Source of the DNA: Tribonema minus
Taxonomy: Eukaryota; Sar; Xanthophyceae; Tribonematales; Tribonemataceae
Assembly: GCA_017506865.1 (NCBI GenBank)
Contig: JAFCMP010000032.1
Span: 384,266 to 448,265, forward strand
Direction of reading: 5' to 3'
Length of the DNA: 64,000 bases
Part shown: in pieces, positions 44,851 through 55,609 of the stretch
How positions within the stretch are numbered: the first letter of the stretch is position 1
Layout: the number at the start of each line of letters is the position of its first letter
Notes under the pieces: model-generated
Databases searched by the model: none
What the model saw: the letters and a program-made list of their open reading frames with translations, nothing else
Told to the model about the DNA's origin: nothing
Program-made: the position numbers and the translations under genes

Positions 44851-47673
44851 TGCGCGGCGACGGCAACTGCTACTACCGCGCGCTCGCGTTCGCCGCGCTG
44901 GAGGCGTTCCTCGCGGAACGGCGCTGGACGGAACTCTCCGCCCTGCGCGCCAGGCTCGCGGCGCTGACGTTCTATCGCGCGGAGCACGGCGACGCACACG
45001 CGCGGCTCATGGCGACGCTCCAATCCGTGCAGGTGCGTCACAGTTGAAGATGGCCACGCTGCCGGAGCGCGCTTGCTGGGGGTGCGGGTATGCATTGTTC
45101 CAATAGAAACGAATCAAAAGATCGTAGAGCTCCAGGTGACAAGGGATGGTCAGCCGCAAGTGCCTTCTACCAACAGTATGAGATGGTCCGATGCTCAGTG
45201 CATACGCTAGGGGTAGGGCACGGCCCCCAGTTCTAGGGGTTCGTCCAGCAAGTTCTGGAGAATTCTGGAAGGTTCTGCATGCTGTGCACGGAGGCGACGT
45301 AACCGCTGAGCGTCACCGCTTCGACCGCATGACGCCGTAGCATGCAGCGGGAACGATGGTTCAGGGGCAGCGCGCTCGCGTCAGTTGGTGTGCCAACTGG
45401 GGTACAGAGCATGTCATCGGCGCGCATTGCTCCCGCTCGACAGCTGCCGCAGGTTCACAACTTCCTTTTTTTTTGTTCGTGCGGGTTTGCAGGAATGTAG
45501 CGGCGGCGCCGCCGGCAGCGACAGTGCGGCCGCGCAAGCCCTCGAGGACGCGCTGTGTGACAAGGAGGGGGGGGTAGACACCCCCCTGATCCGCGCGTGC
45601 CGCGCGGTGGTGGCCGGGCACCTGGAGGCACTGCCTGAGGCGCCCACGCCGGGCGGCCTCACGTACCGCGAGATCATCGAGGCGCAGGAGGGACACACCA
45701 TTGAACAGGTATGTTGAAGTACTCCCTGAAAGAAAGGCTTTTCACCACTAAAATGACAACATCAATTAAGGGGGGGGGGGGGGGAGGGGGGGCTCACGTA
45801 CCGCGAGATCATCGAGGCGCAGGGGGGACGCACCGTTGAACAGGTATGTTGAAGTACTCTTTTGCAGAGTGGCACGTCAATCACTGAAATGGTTACGGGG
45901 CGGGAGGGTGTGTGTGTGCCGGGACTGATGTACTGCAGATTTCATCGAGGCGCAACTGACACGCCTGCCTAGCTCGCTCCACGCCCTGTCACCCCGCACT
46001 CGCTGCGGCACACGCCCTGTTGCTCGCGCCACGCTTCGCACCACAGCCTCCTCCTCACCGGCGTCAGCCACGGGCATCGCCTCGTGCATTCGACGCTGTC
46101 ACTCACGCCCGATATCCTACTTGCTGGTTGGATCGTCGGCGTCAAGCTGCTTCAACGTGCATGACGCATACTTCAACCCCCCCCCCCCCCCCCCAAACCC
46201 ACGCCCACACGGCACACTTTCCGACTCGCTCGTTCCTCTGACGCTGCCTCACGCCCGCTGCCCCCCCCCCCCCCCCCCCCTCGCGCACACGCACATCAAC
46301 CTCTTCGCCCCGCGCAGTACTGCAAGGACGTGGTGCTCGCGATGGGCGCCGACGCGCGCGACTTCTGGATTGAGCTCGGCGTGCTGCCGCGCCTCCTGGG
46401 CGTGCGCTGCACCATCATGTGCGTCGTGGAGGACGGCGCGCCCGGCGCCGCGCACGTGCACGCGCGCGAGTGCCCGGACGCCGCGCCGAACGGCAGCAGC
46501 AGCGGCGGCGGCAGCGGCAGCGGCGGCGGCGGCGGCGCGGCAGCGCAGGTCCACGTGCACCTGCTGCTGCGGCGCGGCCACTACGACCTGCTGTACCCGC
46601 TGCCGGCGGCAGCGGCAGCGGCAGCGCAGGGGCACGAGGCGTCCTGCGCCGCTGCATCTGCGCCAGCGGCAGCGGCGCCCTCCGCAGCGGCCGCAGCAGC
46701 GCCACGCGCAGCTTCTGCGACTGCGCCTGTGCCGGCTGCGGAACCGGCGGCGGCGGCGGCGGCAACGCCTGCGCCTTCGTCGCTGGTCGCGTCTCTGCGG
46801 CAGCGCTTCGAGCGGCAGAGCTCGCTGTCGAGTGCAAGCTCTTCCAGTGGCGCGTCTGCAGGCGGCGCTGCTGCTGCGGTCGCCATCGCCGCCGCAGCAG
46901 CCGCTGCCGCCGCCAGCGCCGCTAGCGAGGCGGCTGCCGCACCGGTTGCTGTCACCGAGCCCGAACCCTCTGGCTACTTCACGTCTGCTGGGCCTGCTGC
47001 AGTCACAGTCAAGGCAGCCAAGGCTGAAAGAAGCAGCGGTGGCTACTTTGCCGCCACGGATCCCAAGCCCGCCGCGAGCAAGGCGAAGTTTGCTGCGAGC
47101 AAAACGGTGGTCGTGCAGCCGCAGCCCCAGCCCGCTGCGCATCGGGCCGCGAGCGCCGTGAGCTACTTTGCGCCCGCCGAGCCCGCAGCGGCGCGCGCTG
47201 CCGCGACGGCGGCTACAGCGAAGGCCGAGCCGGCGGCGTACTTTGCACCTGCTAGCGGCGACGGCGACCTGATCAACCAGGACCCGACAGGCCGCGGCAG
47301 CGGCAGCAGCAGCCGCGGCAGCGGCGGCAGCGGCAGCGGCGTTGGCGCGAGCATCACCAGCCTCGTGGACGGCGGCAGCACCGCAGCAGCGGCGGCGCCG
47401 GCGTACTTTGGCTACTTTGACCCGATGCTGCCCGAGAAGCGGCAGAACGGCCGGCAGCCGCGGTCGCGGTCGCGCAGCGATCACAAAGGCGGCGGCGGCA
47501 GCGGCGTGGGGGACGCGTCGGCGGCGGCGGCGGGCTACTTCCGGTCGCTGAGCGCGAGCTCCACGGACTTCAAGTCGGGCTCGTCGACGTCGCCCGCCGC
47601 GCGACCGCTCGGCGACTACTTTGTGGCGCCGGCGTCGCGCAGCTCCAAGGGCGGCTGGGCGGCCAACAGGTAG
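44831..47673 (+). CDS. Otubain-like deubiquitinase (peptidase C65) with long YF-repeat tail; 5' end unresolved
   Basis: Three exons are clear: 44831..45032 (one base then 67 codons), 45493..45708 and 46318..47673, with a TAG stop. Exon 1 has RRVRGDGNCYYRALAFAALE, holding the catalytic Asp and Cys of otubains. Exon 2 has LTYREIIEAQEGHTIEQ. Exon 3 opens YCKDVVLAMGADARDFWIEL, and the catalytic His lies in HLLLRRGHYDLLYP. Otubains cut ubiquitin chains (OTUB1 prefers Lys48). After the catalytic domain comes a tail of about 330 residues, rich in Ala and Ser. It has seven spaced YF motifs (GYFTSA, GYFAAT, SYFAPA, AYFAPA, AYFGYF, GYFRSL, DYFVAP). The N-terminal exon or exons were not identified; the region before 44831 is full of duplicated edges. 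Poly-C tracts lie just before exon 3. Confidence 0.8.
45103..45180 (+). repeat. Introner-like element in otubain intron
   Basis: TAGAAACGAATCAAAAGATC, GTAGAGCTCCAGGTGACAAG and GGTCAGCCGCAAGTGCCTTC lie 70 bases after the exon donor. Sense orientation. GTATGCAT just before it is also seen before the copy at 41.8 kb. Confidence 0.85.
45655..45865. repeat. Copy of otubain exon 2 3' end
   Basis: The last 55 bases of the exon and its donor (45659-45725) recur almost exactly at 45793-45860 (CTCACGTACCGCGAGATCAT, GAACAG|GTATGTTGAAGTAC). A G tract lies between them. Confidence 0.95.
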
Positions 47674-49930
47674 CGCGGCGGCGGCAGGTGCGCGCGCCGC
47701 GCCGCTGCTGCTGCTGCTGCGCCGCCGAATGCGCGCCGCGTCGCCGCCGCTGCTGCTGCGCCGCCGCATGCGCGCCGCGCTGCCGCTGCTGCGCCGCTGC
47801 TGCGCGCGCGGCTGCCGCGGCGCCGTGCGGCGGCGGAGCGCCGAGCGAGCGCGGTCAGTCCGCACTGCGGCGGTGCTGATGCGCTGCGCTGACTGTAGCA
47901 GCTCTCAAAGTAGATGATTTGGGTGCGAGGCCAGAGCTGCAGCGGCACCTGCCGTGCCGCGCGGGGCGCCGGTGCTTAGAAGGGGGGGGGGGGGGCGTAG
48001 GGGTAGGCAAACATACTCTTGTTTGTTTGTGGTTCAAGTGGGGCGGGAGTGAGGCGTAGCCCGGAGCCGATTTACGGCTCATCGTGAGCCATTCGCAGAG
48101 TGTATAGGATGGCGCCGTTTCCTCGCGCGCGCGTACTGTTTACAGCAGAGTCGTGTCCTCCACGCGGTGTGCCACACAGTGGTCCAGCACACATCAGTTC
48201 TGCCCTTTTCACTTTCCATTTTCATCCGCTGTAGGTAATTCACAAGCACCTCATTGCCGCGCTTTTGCGCCTGTGCGGTTGATCGGACGATTCTTGCTGA
48301 AGCATGTAATCACCTTGTGAAGGATGCTTCCGCTGCAGCTCTTGTCCGTGTGCCAATGGCCCCCGGGACATTTCCAGATTTCCTTGGAAGGGTGTTCAGG
48401 AGCATTGACAGCATTTCCTCGGTTACATGCTCCCACAGCACGGGATGTAAAAGTGTGCGGGTGCTTTGTGATTTGCCTAAGTGACAATTGATAATGTGGA
48501 GTACCATTATGGCAGGTAATGATCTACATGTCTGAGTCAACGGGGGTTAGCAGGGGAGGGGGGGGGGGGGGTCAGGTGGAGGTGGACAACACAGTGTGGA
48601 AGGCTTTACACATGGTGAAACTTGAGTGGCATTGAACTGGTATTGATGACTGATCAGACAACGAACCACAATGAGGGTTCAGTGGGCAGCGGGCACTGCC
48701 GGGCAGCGTACCTACATGCCCAGGGCCTGCATTCCAATGTGGCGCGGAAGCTGGCGGAGCGCATAATGGCGCACACACGCGGAGCGCAATTGCTGGGCTG
48801 TGTTGCGGCGCTTGTGTCTAAACTCTTGCGGGGGCGCGGCGCAGACTGGGCTGCTGCATAGGAGTAAACCCCAGTCATGTATAGGACACTTGGCCTTGCT
48901 TGGGGCCTCTATGCACCTAAGTCCAAAAGCCCAAGTCCAGTGTCTCCCTAGAGATCACATTCTGTGCGGCTGGACCATCAGCTTTTCTTATCAAGAAGAG
49001 ACAGGCATCTAGTCTGCATCAACATACTGCAAACCCTAACCCTAACCCTCAGACCAGACACTGGGTACCCAGTTTCTTACGCCATGCCATGGGATCACCA
49101 CACATGCGCAATCTTCAAATGCACCTGGTAACAGCGGCCCCAGTGTGTAATCTATGAGAGAGGACACCATCATCAGCAGGTCTTCTCAAGGGAACAGCAT
49201 CCAGTCAACATATTTACATGTCCTCCAAATCCGAACCCCTGACCCTAACCCTCACCACAACCCTAACTACAGACAAGACCCGCCAGGTGCACAGCTTTAT
49301 GCGCCATGCATACCACGGGATCACCACGCATGCGCAAGTCTTTGAAACGCCTAATAACAGCAGCGCCAGTGTGCACAATCTGTGAGTGGACACACAATCA
49401 AACAAGGGGGGGGCAACTGCAGTGACTGCAGACGCAGAGGACTAACAAAGGGGGGGGAGGGGGGCATCGCGCAGCGGACATGTTCACAGATTGGTATTGT
49501 GGGGGGTGGCTCGCAGTGCTGCCAAACCAGCTGAGCCATTCATGAGTAGTAATCCACATTTTCTGTTGATGCAAGCTGAAAAGCAGGGTTACACTCCCTT
49601 AAAATGACAAGGCCCCCCCGCACGAGGGTGGGGGGGTGGGGGGGGCGGCAGCTAAGGCTGCCGGCGTGGCGGGAAAAACAGACTAATTTTGCACACGTTA
49701 AGTACTGGCTCGCAGCACTGAGCCCGCGCGCGGTGTACAACCATTTGTTCACTTGGGTGGCAAGACAACACTGTGTAGAGGACTCAAAACTGTGGAACGG
49801 ACACAGAACGCTACAGTAAAAGGAAAATGACAGGCACGCCCTCCCTACCCATTCCTCCCCGTCTCCCCCCCCCTGCCCCCCTGTGCTGTATCCTCCGATC
49901 CGCGCGTTTCCGGTGCGGAAGTCTACATAG
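47674..49930. other. Convergent intergenic region, no gene supported
   Basis: It holds CGC/GCTGCTG-rich 3' flank, several G tracts (about 47980-47996, 48560-48573, 49450) and two telomere-like tracts. A 76-codon plus-strand frame at 48254 has no recognisable features. Confidence 0.45.
49032..49050. repeat. Interstitial telomere-like tract
   Basis: AAACCCTAACCCTAACCCTC; a degraded relative (CTGACCCTAACCCTCACCAC, CCCTAAC) lies at 49239-49267 beside a shared CATACCACGGGATCACCACG-like sequence, so the two form a diverged direct repeat. Confidence 0.8.
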
Positions 49931-51475
49931 CTAGTAGTAACATTGTGAGTATTCGTCAGAGTCAGAGTCGGCTTGCCAGTAGTCACTGTCGTCGGCGTAC
50001 GCCACCGCCGCGCCGCCGCCGCCGCCGCCGCCGCTGCCGCCGCTGCGGCCTCCGTGCCACGTGTGGGAGGGGTGATGATGCTGCGCATGCACCGCCGCCG
50101 CCGCCGCTGCCGCTGCGGAGGGCACGTGGTACGTCGCCGATGTCACAAAGTAACTGTCGTCCGCGTCGTACGCAGCCGGCGACTCGCGCGTCGACCCGCC
50201 CGCGGAGCTCGTGCACTTGAAGTACCCCCCCGCGTACTCGTCAAAGTACGCCGCGCCGCCGCCGCCGCCGCTACAGCTGCGGTCGCCCCGCGCGCCCGCG
50301 CCAAAGTAGTTGAAGTACGCGGCGCGCGCGGCGTTCTCCGCGTCGAGCGCCGCGCGGCTGCCGCCCTTGCCCGGCCGCTCCGGCCGCCGACTGAGCTCGC
50401 GCTTCAGCTCGCTGAGGTCCGCGCCGCACGCCGGCGCAAAGTAGCCGCCGCCGCTGGCAGTGGCGGCAGCGGCGGAGGCGGCAGCGGCGGCGGCGATCGG
50501 CGGCGGCGGCGCTGCGCCGCGGCGGCGCGCCTCCACGACGACCGTGCGGTCGTCCGACTCGTCGTCCGAGTCGCGCGCGAAAGCGCGGCGGCGCGGCGCG
50601 TACCCCGCGTACGGCGACGCCTCCGTGGCCGACGGCAGCGCGACTGAGCGGTAGTCGTCGTCGGTGACGGCGGACGACGCGACGGACGCGGCGTCGGGCG
50701 CCTGCGGCTGCAGCTGCTGCGCCGGCAGCGCGCCCCTTGCTGCTGCCGCTGCTGTCCCCCCCTTGTAGGGGGACGCGGACCCGTCGTACGGCGAACCGTA
50801 CAGCCCTTTGTACGCGTGCTGCTGGCGATATGGCTGCTCCTGATGTTGCTCAGCGCCGCCGTCGTCATCGCCGCCTGCGCTGTCGCCGCCGCCGCCGCCG
50901 CTGTCGCCGCCGCCGCTGCCGCTACTGCTGCCGCCGCGGCCGTCGCCACTGCGCTCCGCCTTGCCGTCGCCCCCTCCGTCATCGCCGCCAGTATCGTCGT
51001 CCGTCGCGTCCCCCTCCGCCCCCACCACCGTGGTCGCGTTGGAGTCGAAGGTGGACAGCGGCGGCAGCTGCTGCGGCAGCGGCAGCGGCGCCGCTGCCTG
51101 CTGCTGCTCCGCCTTGGCGGCGGATGACGGCTGCACAGGCGGCGACACCACGTCAATATGCACCTCGTCTCTGCTGCTTGGCGTGCTCGCGGCGCACGCG
51201 TCCGCTGCTGCGGCGTGCCGCGCGTCCAGCGGCGGCACCGGCGCGCGCGCTGCCGCTGCCGCCGCCGCCGTCGCCGCGGCGCCTGCCGCCTCTGCGGGAG
51301 CGTCCGCAAATGAGCTGGTCGGCTCGGGCGTGCTGGCGGCGGTGCTGGACGTTGCGTACGGGGAGTGGTAGTGGTGACGCGCCGCGATGCCGGTGACAGC
51401 GGGCTCCGCGAAGTCATCGTCGGAAGTCGGAGCTTGGACGCGGGAGAGGATGCGAGCGCGCGATGCCCGTGGCGG
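49931..51475 (-). CDS. Low-complexity acidic protein with YF motifs; 5' end incomplete
   Basis: One long exon of 515 codons, beginning after a CTTCAACGCAG acceptor at 51476 and ending SQCYY before TAG; the first exon was not found. It is rich in Ala, Gly, Ser and Asp and is probably disordered. It contains acidic blocks (DDDTGGDDGGGDG, DSDDESDD). Toward the C-terminus are spaced aromatic motifs: GGYFAPACG, AAYFNYFGAG, AAYFDEYAGGYFK, DSYFVTS and DYWQADSDSDEY. The only ordered-looking segment is LSELKRELSRRPERPGKGG. No family is recognised. The YF motifs closely resemble those in the tail of the otubain-like protein whose gene ends 2.3 kb away on the other strand, so a common binding partner or an old duplication is possible. 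A frame this long with few stops in GC-rich DNA could partly be chance, but the recurring motif argues for coding. Confidence 0.55.
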   Translation of the reverse strand, partial: PPRASRARILSRVQAPTSDDDFAEPAVTGIAARHHYHSPYATSSTAASTPEPTSSFADAPAEAAGAAATAAAAAAARAPVPPLDARHAAAADACAASTPSSRDEVHIDVVSPPVQPSSAAKAEQQQAAAPLPLPQQLPPLSTFDSNATTVVGAEGDATDDDTGGDDGGGDGKAERSGDGRGGSSSGSGGGDSGGGGGDSAGGDDDGGAEQHQEQPYRQQHAYKGLYGSPYDGSASPYKGGTAAAAARGALPAQQLQPQAPDAASVASSAVTDDDYRSVALPSATEASPYAGYAPRRRAFARDSDDESDDRTVVVEARRRGAAPPPPIAAAAAASAAAATASGGGYFAPACGADLSELKRELSRRPERPGKGGSRAALDAENAARAAYFNYFGAGARGDRSCSGGGGGAAYFDEYAGGYFKCTSSAGGSTRESPAAYDADDSYFVTSATYHVPSAAAAAAAAVHAQHHHPSHTWHGGRSGGSGGGGGGGAAVAYADDSDYWQADSDSDEYSQCYY

Positions 51476-51622
51476 CTGCGTTGAAGGGAGTTCAGAAAAA
51501 GCGCGTGACGGAAATTGGGGTGTTCAGTCTGCAGGAATCCATAGACATTTACGTGAGCAAAGCCTGAGCCTACAACAGTGCTGAATAAACATTTAATCGT
51601 TTGTTTACAGTAATACCCCGGA

Positions 51623-52457
51623 CTACATGGAGTTTTGAACGTTGCAGTGACACCAGCTGCTCATCGGAAGATGCCAGGATTGCTGGCGCATGCATTGCTT
51701 TGATGAACGCAGTCCCTCACTAGTGGAAGCGACCAGTGTTACGAAAACCTCTGATTTGACAGCACTGTTGAAGATGGAAAAGTGCCGACGAGGTGTGTGC
51801 CTCGCACTGGCAGCGCCATGCGTGATAAGGAACCCAGCAATAGCGGCATATTCCGTGTGACGCGACGCCAGATTCCATGCGACCTGGATTTCAAGACAAG
51901 AGGCTGTGATTGAAGTCCGCGTCCAGGCCCGTCAAACAAGTTTTGACACGCACCTTCTTTGGCTGCACGATCTTTCGCACGCACATCACGTGCTCTCCGG
52001 TTGCGCAGAGGGTTGCAGCAGCAGGCCCCACAATGCACCCCGTTGACCCGCATCGGTAGCGAATGGGTCGGCCGCTGGCAGCCGCCTCCGAGGGCGGGAC
52101 CATCGCCAGCCGCTCCAATTGCAGATTCTCGGCGCCATTTGTGAAGTACAGCGACTCCAGCGGCACCCCCAGCGAGAGCACCACGGCGTGAGATTCGCTC
52201 TTGAGCTTCTGCCACAGCCAGTGCTTCCTGCACTTCGCCGACTCCGGGCTGGGGGAATCCAGAGCTACGCACAAATGCAGGTCGCCCAGGCGAGATTGCT
52301 CGTTCCAGCACAATGCCAGGACTCCCTCGCCCGCCGGCGTTGCGACACGCTCGCCCTCCTTGAGAATGCTGCCGTCTGTCAGCATGTAGCCCGCAGGCCG
52401 CTTCCTAGACAGCGGCGACAAGAACGCAAGCCACACATCCTCTTGTTGCTCCAGCAT
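51623..52457 (-). CDS. Unrecognised protein with N-terminus like the RING gene product
   Basis: Exons 51954..52457 and 51623..51883 join on a codon boundary (AAG|GTGCGT donor, ATCCAG|GTCGCA acceptor) to about 254 residues. The start is set at the first ATG (MLEQQEDVWLAFL); the frame is open further, so an upstream exon may exist. Residues 30-70 contain LTDGSILKEGERVATPAGEG and LHLCVALDSP. They line up with LSDGSVIVRGDRVHCPKRGS and IHITLDSA of the RING protein at 39.5 kb. Later YRCGSTGCIVGPAAATLC and EHVMCVRKI place Cys and His much as in that protein's zinc region, but the set is incomplete. The second exon (VAWNLASRHTEYAAIAGFL) is open for 86 codons and is less certain. Function unknown; a shared beta-barrel-like domain is inferred. 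Confidence 0.45.
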
Positions 52458-53338
52458 CTCGGCTTCCAAAAAGTGCCTCGGCACAGGGAGTAAGGCTGTA
52501 GTGCCTCGGCACAGGGAGCGAGGCCGGATTCCCGGTGTGTCACAAGAAAGCCGCGCGCAGCTGCTATTGCATGTCTCGTGCTGCTGTCGGTGTCAGGTGT
52601 GTTCATCACCGAAGAAGAACAAGCCGGTGTCGGCGTCCCCCCCGGCATATTTGTCGTCCCTTGACAAATTTATTAGACAGCGGCGCATTGCATCAATGGT
52701 AGACAGCTTCGCGTGTAGTAGCACGGTGAGATTCATCGATGGCGCGGTACATACACACACTGTGATTGTGCTGTGCAAATCATGAGAGCGTCGCAAGCAG
52801 CTTCGGATCGGCGCAAAGCATGCGCTGAAGTGAAGATTGGGGGAGGCGACCAGCCAGCCTGCGTGCTCTCGCTGGTGTGCGCCCGGTAACGCGATGATGA
52901 TGCAGGCAACCAACTCAGCGAAAACAGCGTGGTGCTGCATTGTACGTTGGCGGCGAGGCGGGACCGCGAGAGGCCGGTCATCGTCTCCAGCGCAAAGAGT
53001 CCAGCAAACAGGCACGAAGTGGTTGCATCGCAATGCATTCAGTAGTTCGCTGTCAGGTCAAGCAGCGTCAGAGGATCATGGTGATGCCGATAGTCTGGTG
53101 CGCAGTGCAAGACATAATTTAAGTGCACTACCGCCTCAAGCAAGCTTCACAAAACCAGCTTGAAGTGTTGGGGTCCTGCCCTCGTGCTCTCTAAACCTTG
53201 TCAAAAAAAATACACATGCTGGTGGCAATAATAGCAACGACAGCAGTGTTTTGACATGTTTTCATGCTATGCTGGCAACAATAGCAAAGCATGTGCTTTG
53301 ACAAGGAGGTTCAGAAGCCCGAACGTTGTAACAGCTGG
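52458..53338. other. No gene supported
   Basis: Includes a short tandem repeat (GTGCCTCGGCACAGGGAG, twice at 52472-52520). Otherwise only short frames. Confidence 0.45.
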
Positions 53339-53339
53339 C

Positions 53340-54086
53340 ATGTTTGACAACGTTCAAAAGCACGAACCTTGTCAATTGCAATCCACATTATTCAACTGTG
53401 TTTTCATTTCTCGTGGGTTTCGAATGTGCTGCCCATGCGCCTTTGCAGGTGTGCTTCTGAGTTCCCACGCCCCTGGAGTTGGTTTGGTGCAACACATCAG
53501 CCAGGAGATCGCAAACGCTCACATTAAGTTGAAGTTTGTGTTTAAAAGCCCCATGCATGCCATAGAGTACGCGGTACTGTGGGAATGTCTCGTGCGTGCT
53601 GGGACACTTGGAGCATAGTGTGGGCTTGCCTCATATGAAGCAGCGGACAGCAGTCACATTTGTTAACGGAAGCAGCGATTGCCCCAGCTCTGATGCAGTG
53701 CCTGAGCGTCTTCATCCAGGCATGGCATTGATGTGTGTCACTTGAAGCTTGAAAATAGTCGGCATGCTGAGAATCTGGCAGGTGTTGCATGAGTTTACTT
53801 GGAACAGCTGAGATGCGCCGCAGCAGACGTGTGTTGCGTTCTTCAATGAAATGCGTGATGAATACATCAACTACAACCTAAGGCATGGTGTCTTCTTACT
53901 GCATTCTTGCTTATATGTCCGTTGCGTCCGCCTGTCAGCCTCTGCCAGGTTGTCTGCACGATCAACAGTCAATTGCACATGTTTTTACAGTTTCCCCAGT
54001 GATGGTGCGGAGGTACGGGAGACCGCTGCCACCTCAAGGGTGCAGAGCTCCTAGACCTACTTGTTATGGCAGACAAAAACACGTTT
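53340..54086. repeat. Left arm of a long imperfect palindrome
   Basis: This stretch recurs in inverse orientation at 54302 to about 54900-55040. Matches include TGCATTCTTGCTTATATGTCCG against CGGACATGTAAGCAAGAATGCA, TAGACCTACTTGTTATGGCAGAC against its complement, and CAGGCATGGCATTGATG against CAATGTCATGGCTGGATG. Similarity is highest near the centre and falls outward. Confidence 0.85.
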
Positions 54087-54301
54087 AGGGACTTTTCAAC
54101 ACAAACTTCAATTTAATGTGAGCGTTTGCGATCTCCTGGCTGATGTGTTGCACCAAACCAACTCCAGGGGCGTGGGAACTCAGAAGCACACCTGCAAAGG
54201 CGCATGGGCAGCACATTCGAAACCCACGAGAAATGAAAACACAGTTGGATAATGTGGATTGCAATTGACAAGGTTCGTGCTTTTGAACGTTGTCAAACAT
54301 T
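54087..54301. repeat. Palindrome spacer, inverted copy of 53340-53555
   Basis: The 215-base spacer between the arms is itself a near-exact inverted copy of the outer end of the left arm (GACAACGTTCAAAAGCACGAA, CCACGCCCCTGGAGTTGGTT and GATCTCCTGGCTGATGTGTT are shared). The boundaries are marked by CACGTTTA and TAAACGTG. Confidence 0.9.
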
Positions 54302-55040
54302 AAACGTGTTCTCGTCTGCCATAACAAGTAGGTCTAGGAGCTCTGCACCCTTGAGGTGGCAGCGGTCATCCGTACCTCCGCGCCATCACAGGGGAAAGAA
54401 CCCCAACAACTGCAAAATCATGTGCTTTCAACAGGTGATCGTGCAGACAACCCGGCAGTGGGCGCAACGGACATGTAAGCAAGAATGCAGTAGCAAAAAT
54501 GATGCCTTACATAGTACTTGATGTATTCATCACGTATTTCATTATGGTACACAGCAGACATCTACCGCGGCGCATGTCAGCTGTTTCAAGGAAACTCATG
54601 CAACCCCTGCCAGACGCCTCAGCATGCAGACTACTAAGTAAGGGATTATCAATGTCATGGCTGGATGAAGACGTTCCCGCACTGCATCAGAGCTGGGGCA
54701 ATTTGCTGCTTCCGTTATGAATGATGTCCCCCGCTTCAAAGCAGCCACTCACCAACTCGAGTGTCCCAGCATGCAGGATACGTTCCCGCAGTGCTTGATA
54801 CTCTGTGGCATGCCTGGTGCGGAAAGCTTCCAACGTGACCTCCATGTGAGCAAGCGTCTTTATGCTCTGTCGATGCTGCTGCTGGTGCTGTGGTCATCTC
54901 TGAATGGTTTTCAAGCCACATGAGATCGGGCGATGCCATCGGGCACACTGTGACCTGTTCCATCTGACTGTGTGCAAGGTGTGCATGGTCACTTGGAGAA
55001 AAGTCCAGGGCACCTACAGCTTTCAGTGTGCCGGCTTGCT
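54302..55040. repeat. Right arm of a long imperfect palindrome
   Basis: Inverse partner of 53340-54086. The outer 200 bases match weakly (TGTGAGC, AAGCG and AGCTT blocks), so the end is approximate. No transposase-like frame is seen inside. Confidence 0.75.
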
Positions 55041-55605
55041 CCAGCCTGAGCCCATTGCAAGGAACAATATCTCCTGGGAGATAGCCGAGTTGGTGCAGCC
55101 CTGAGGTGCCAATCACAAATGCAGCCCTTCATGCCTGCGCAGGCAAGGAGGGCAAAAGTCAAATGGTCACCGTATCTTCAGAGTCTGATTCGGCCACCAG
55201 ATAAATGAAAGTATATACTTCGAAGTACATGCATTTCACAACGCACAGATGTGCTCGTACAGAAGCCGATGGCAGATTTGCCCTTCCATCTTTTGAGATA
55301 GCACCGCATGGTTTAACAAGCATGGAATAGCTTGGCGTTAACCTCAGCAGCATCAGTTGGCTCAGGTACCTACATCAGCTACTTGACAAAACAGTACTAA
55401 ACCCGGCCATAGCGATGTACCTCGCTGTGTTTGATTCAAAAGGCGCAGGCAGGCTAGTAAGCGCAAGCATGCAGAGCCTGTTGGCTTTGTCACATGCATC
55501 TTCTCATGTCAGGCGATGCAGCTTCAGTGGCTGGTTGCACCGTTCACGCTTTCAACTTCAGCGCGCATAACCAGGGCTGATATTCCAGCATACCACCTCT
55601 GTCCA
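55041..55605. other. No gene supported
   Basis: Only short frames without motifs between the palindrome and the tandem copies of the next gene's 3' end. Confidence 0.4.
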
Positions 55606-55609
55606 CAAA

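Noticed and set aside
46249..47865. 538-codon minus-strand Arg/Ala-rich frame
   Set aside because: It overlaps the otubain exon holding the catalytic His, has no motifs and arises from GCN/CGN complementarity.
49540..50088. 182-codon minus-strand frame
   Set aside because: It overlaps the 3' end of the YF-motif gene in a different frame and is not motif-bearing.
50404..51417. 337-codon minus-strand Arg/Ser-rich frame
   Set aside because: It is another frame of the same strand as the YF-motif protein, without any recurring motif; the YF frame is preferred.
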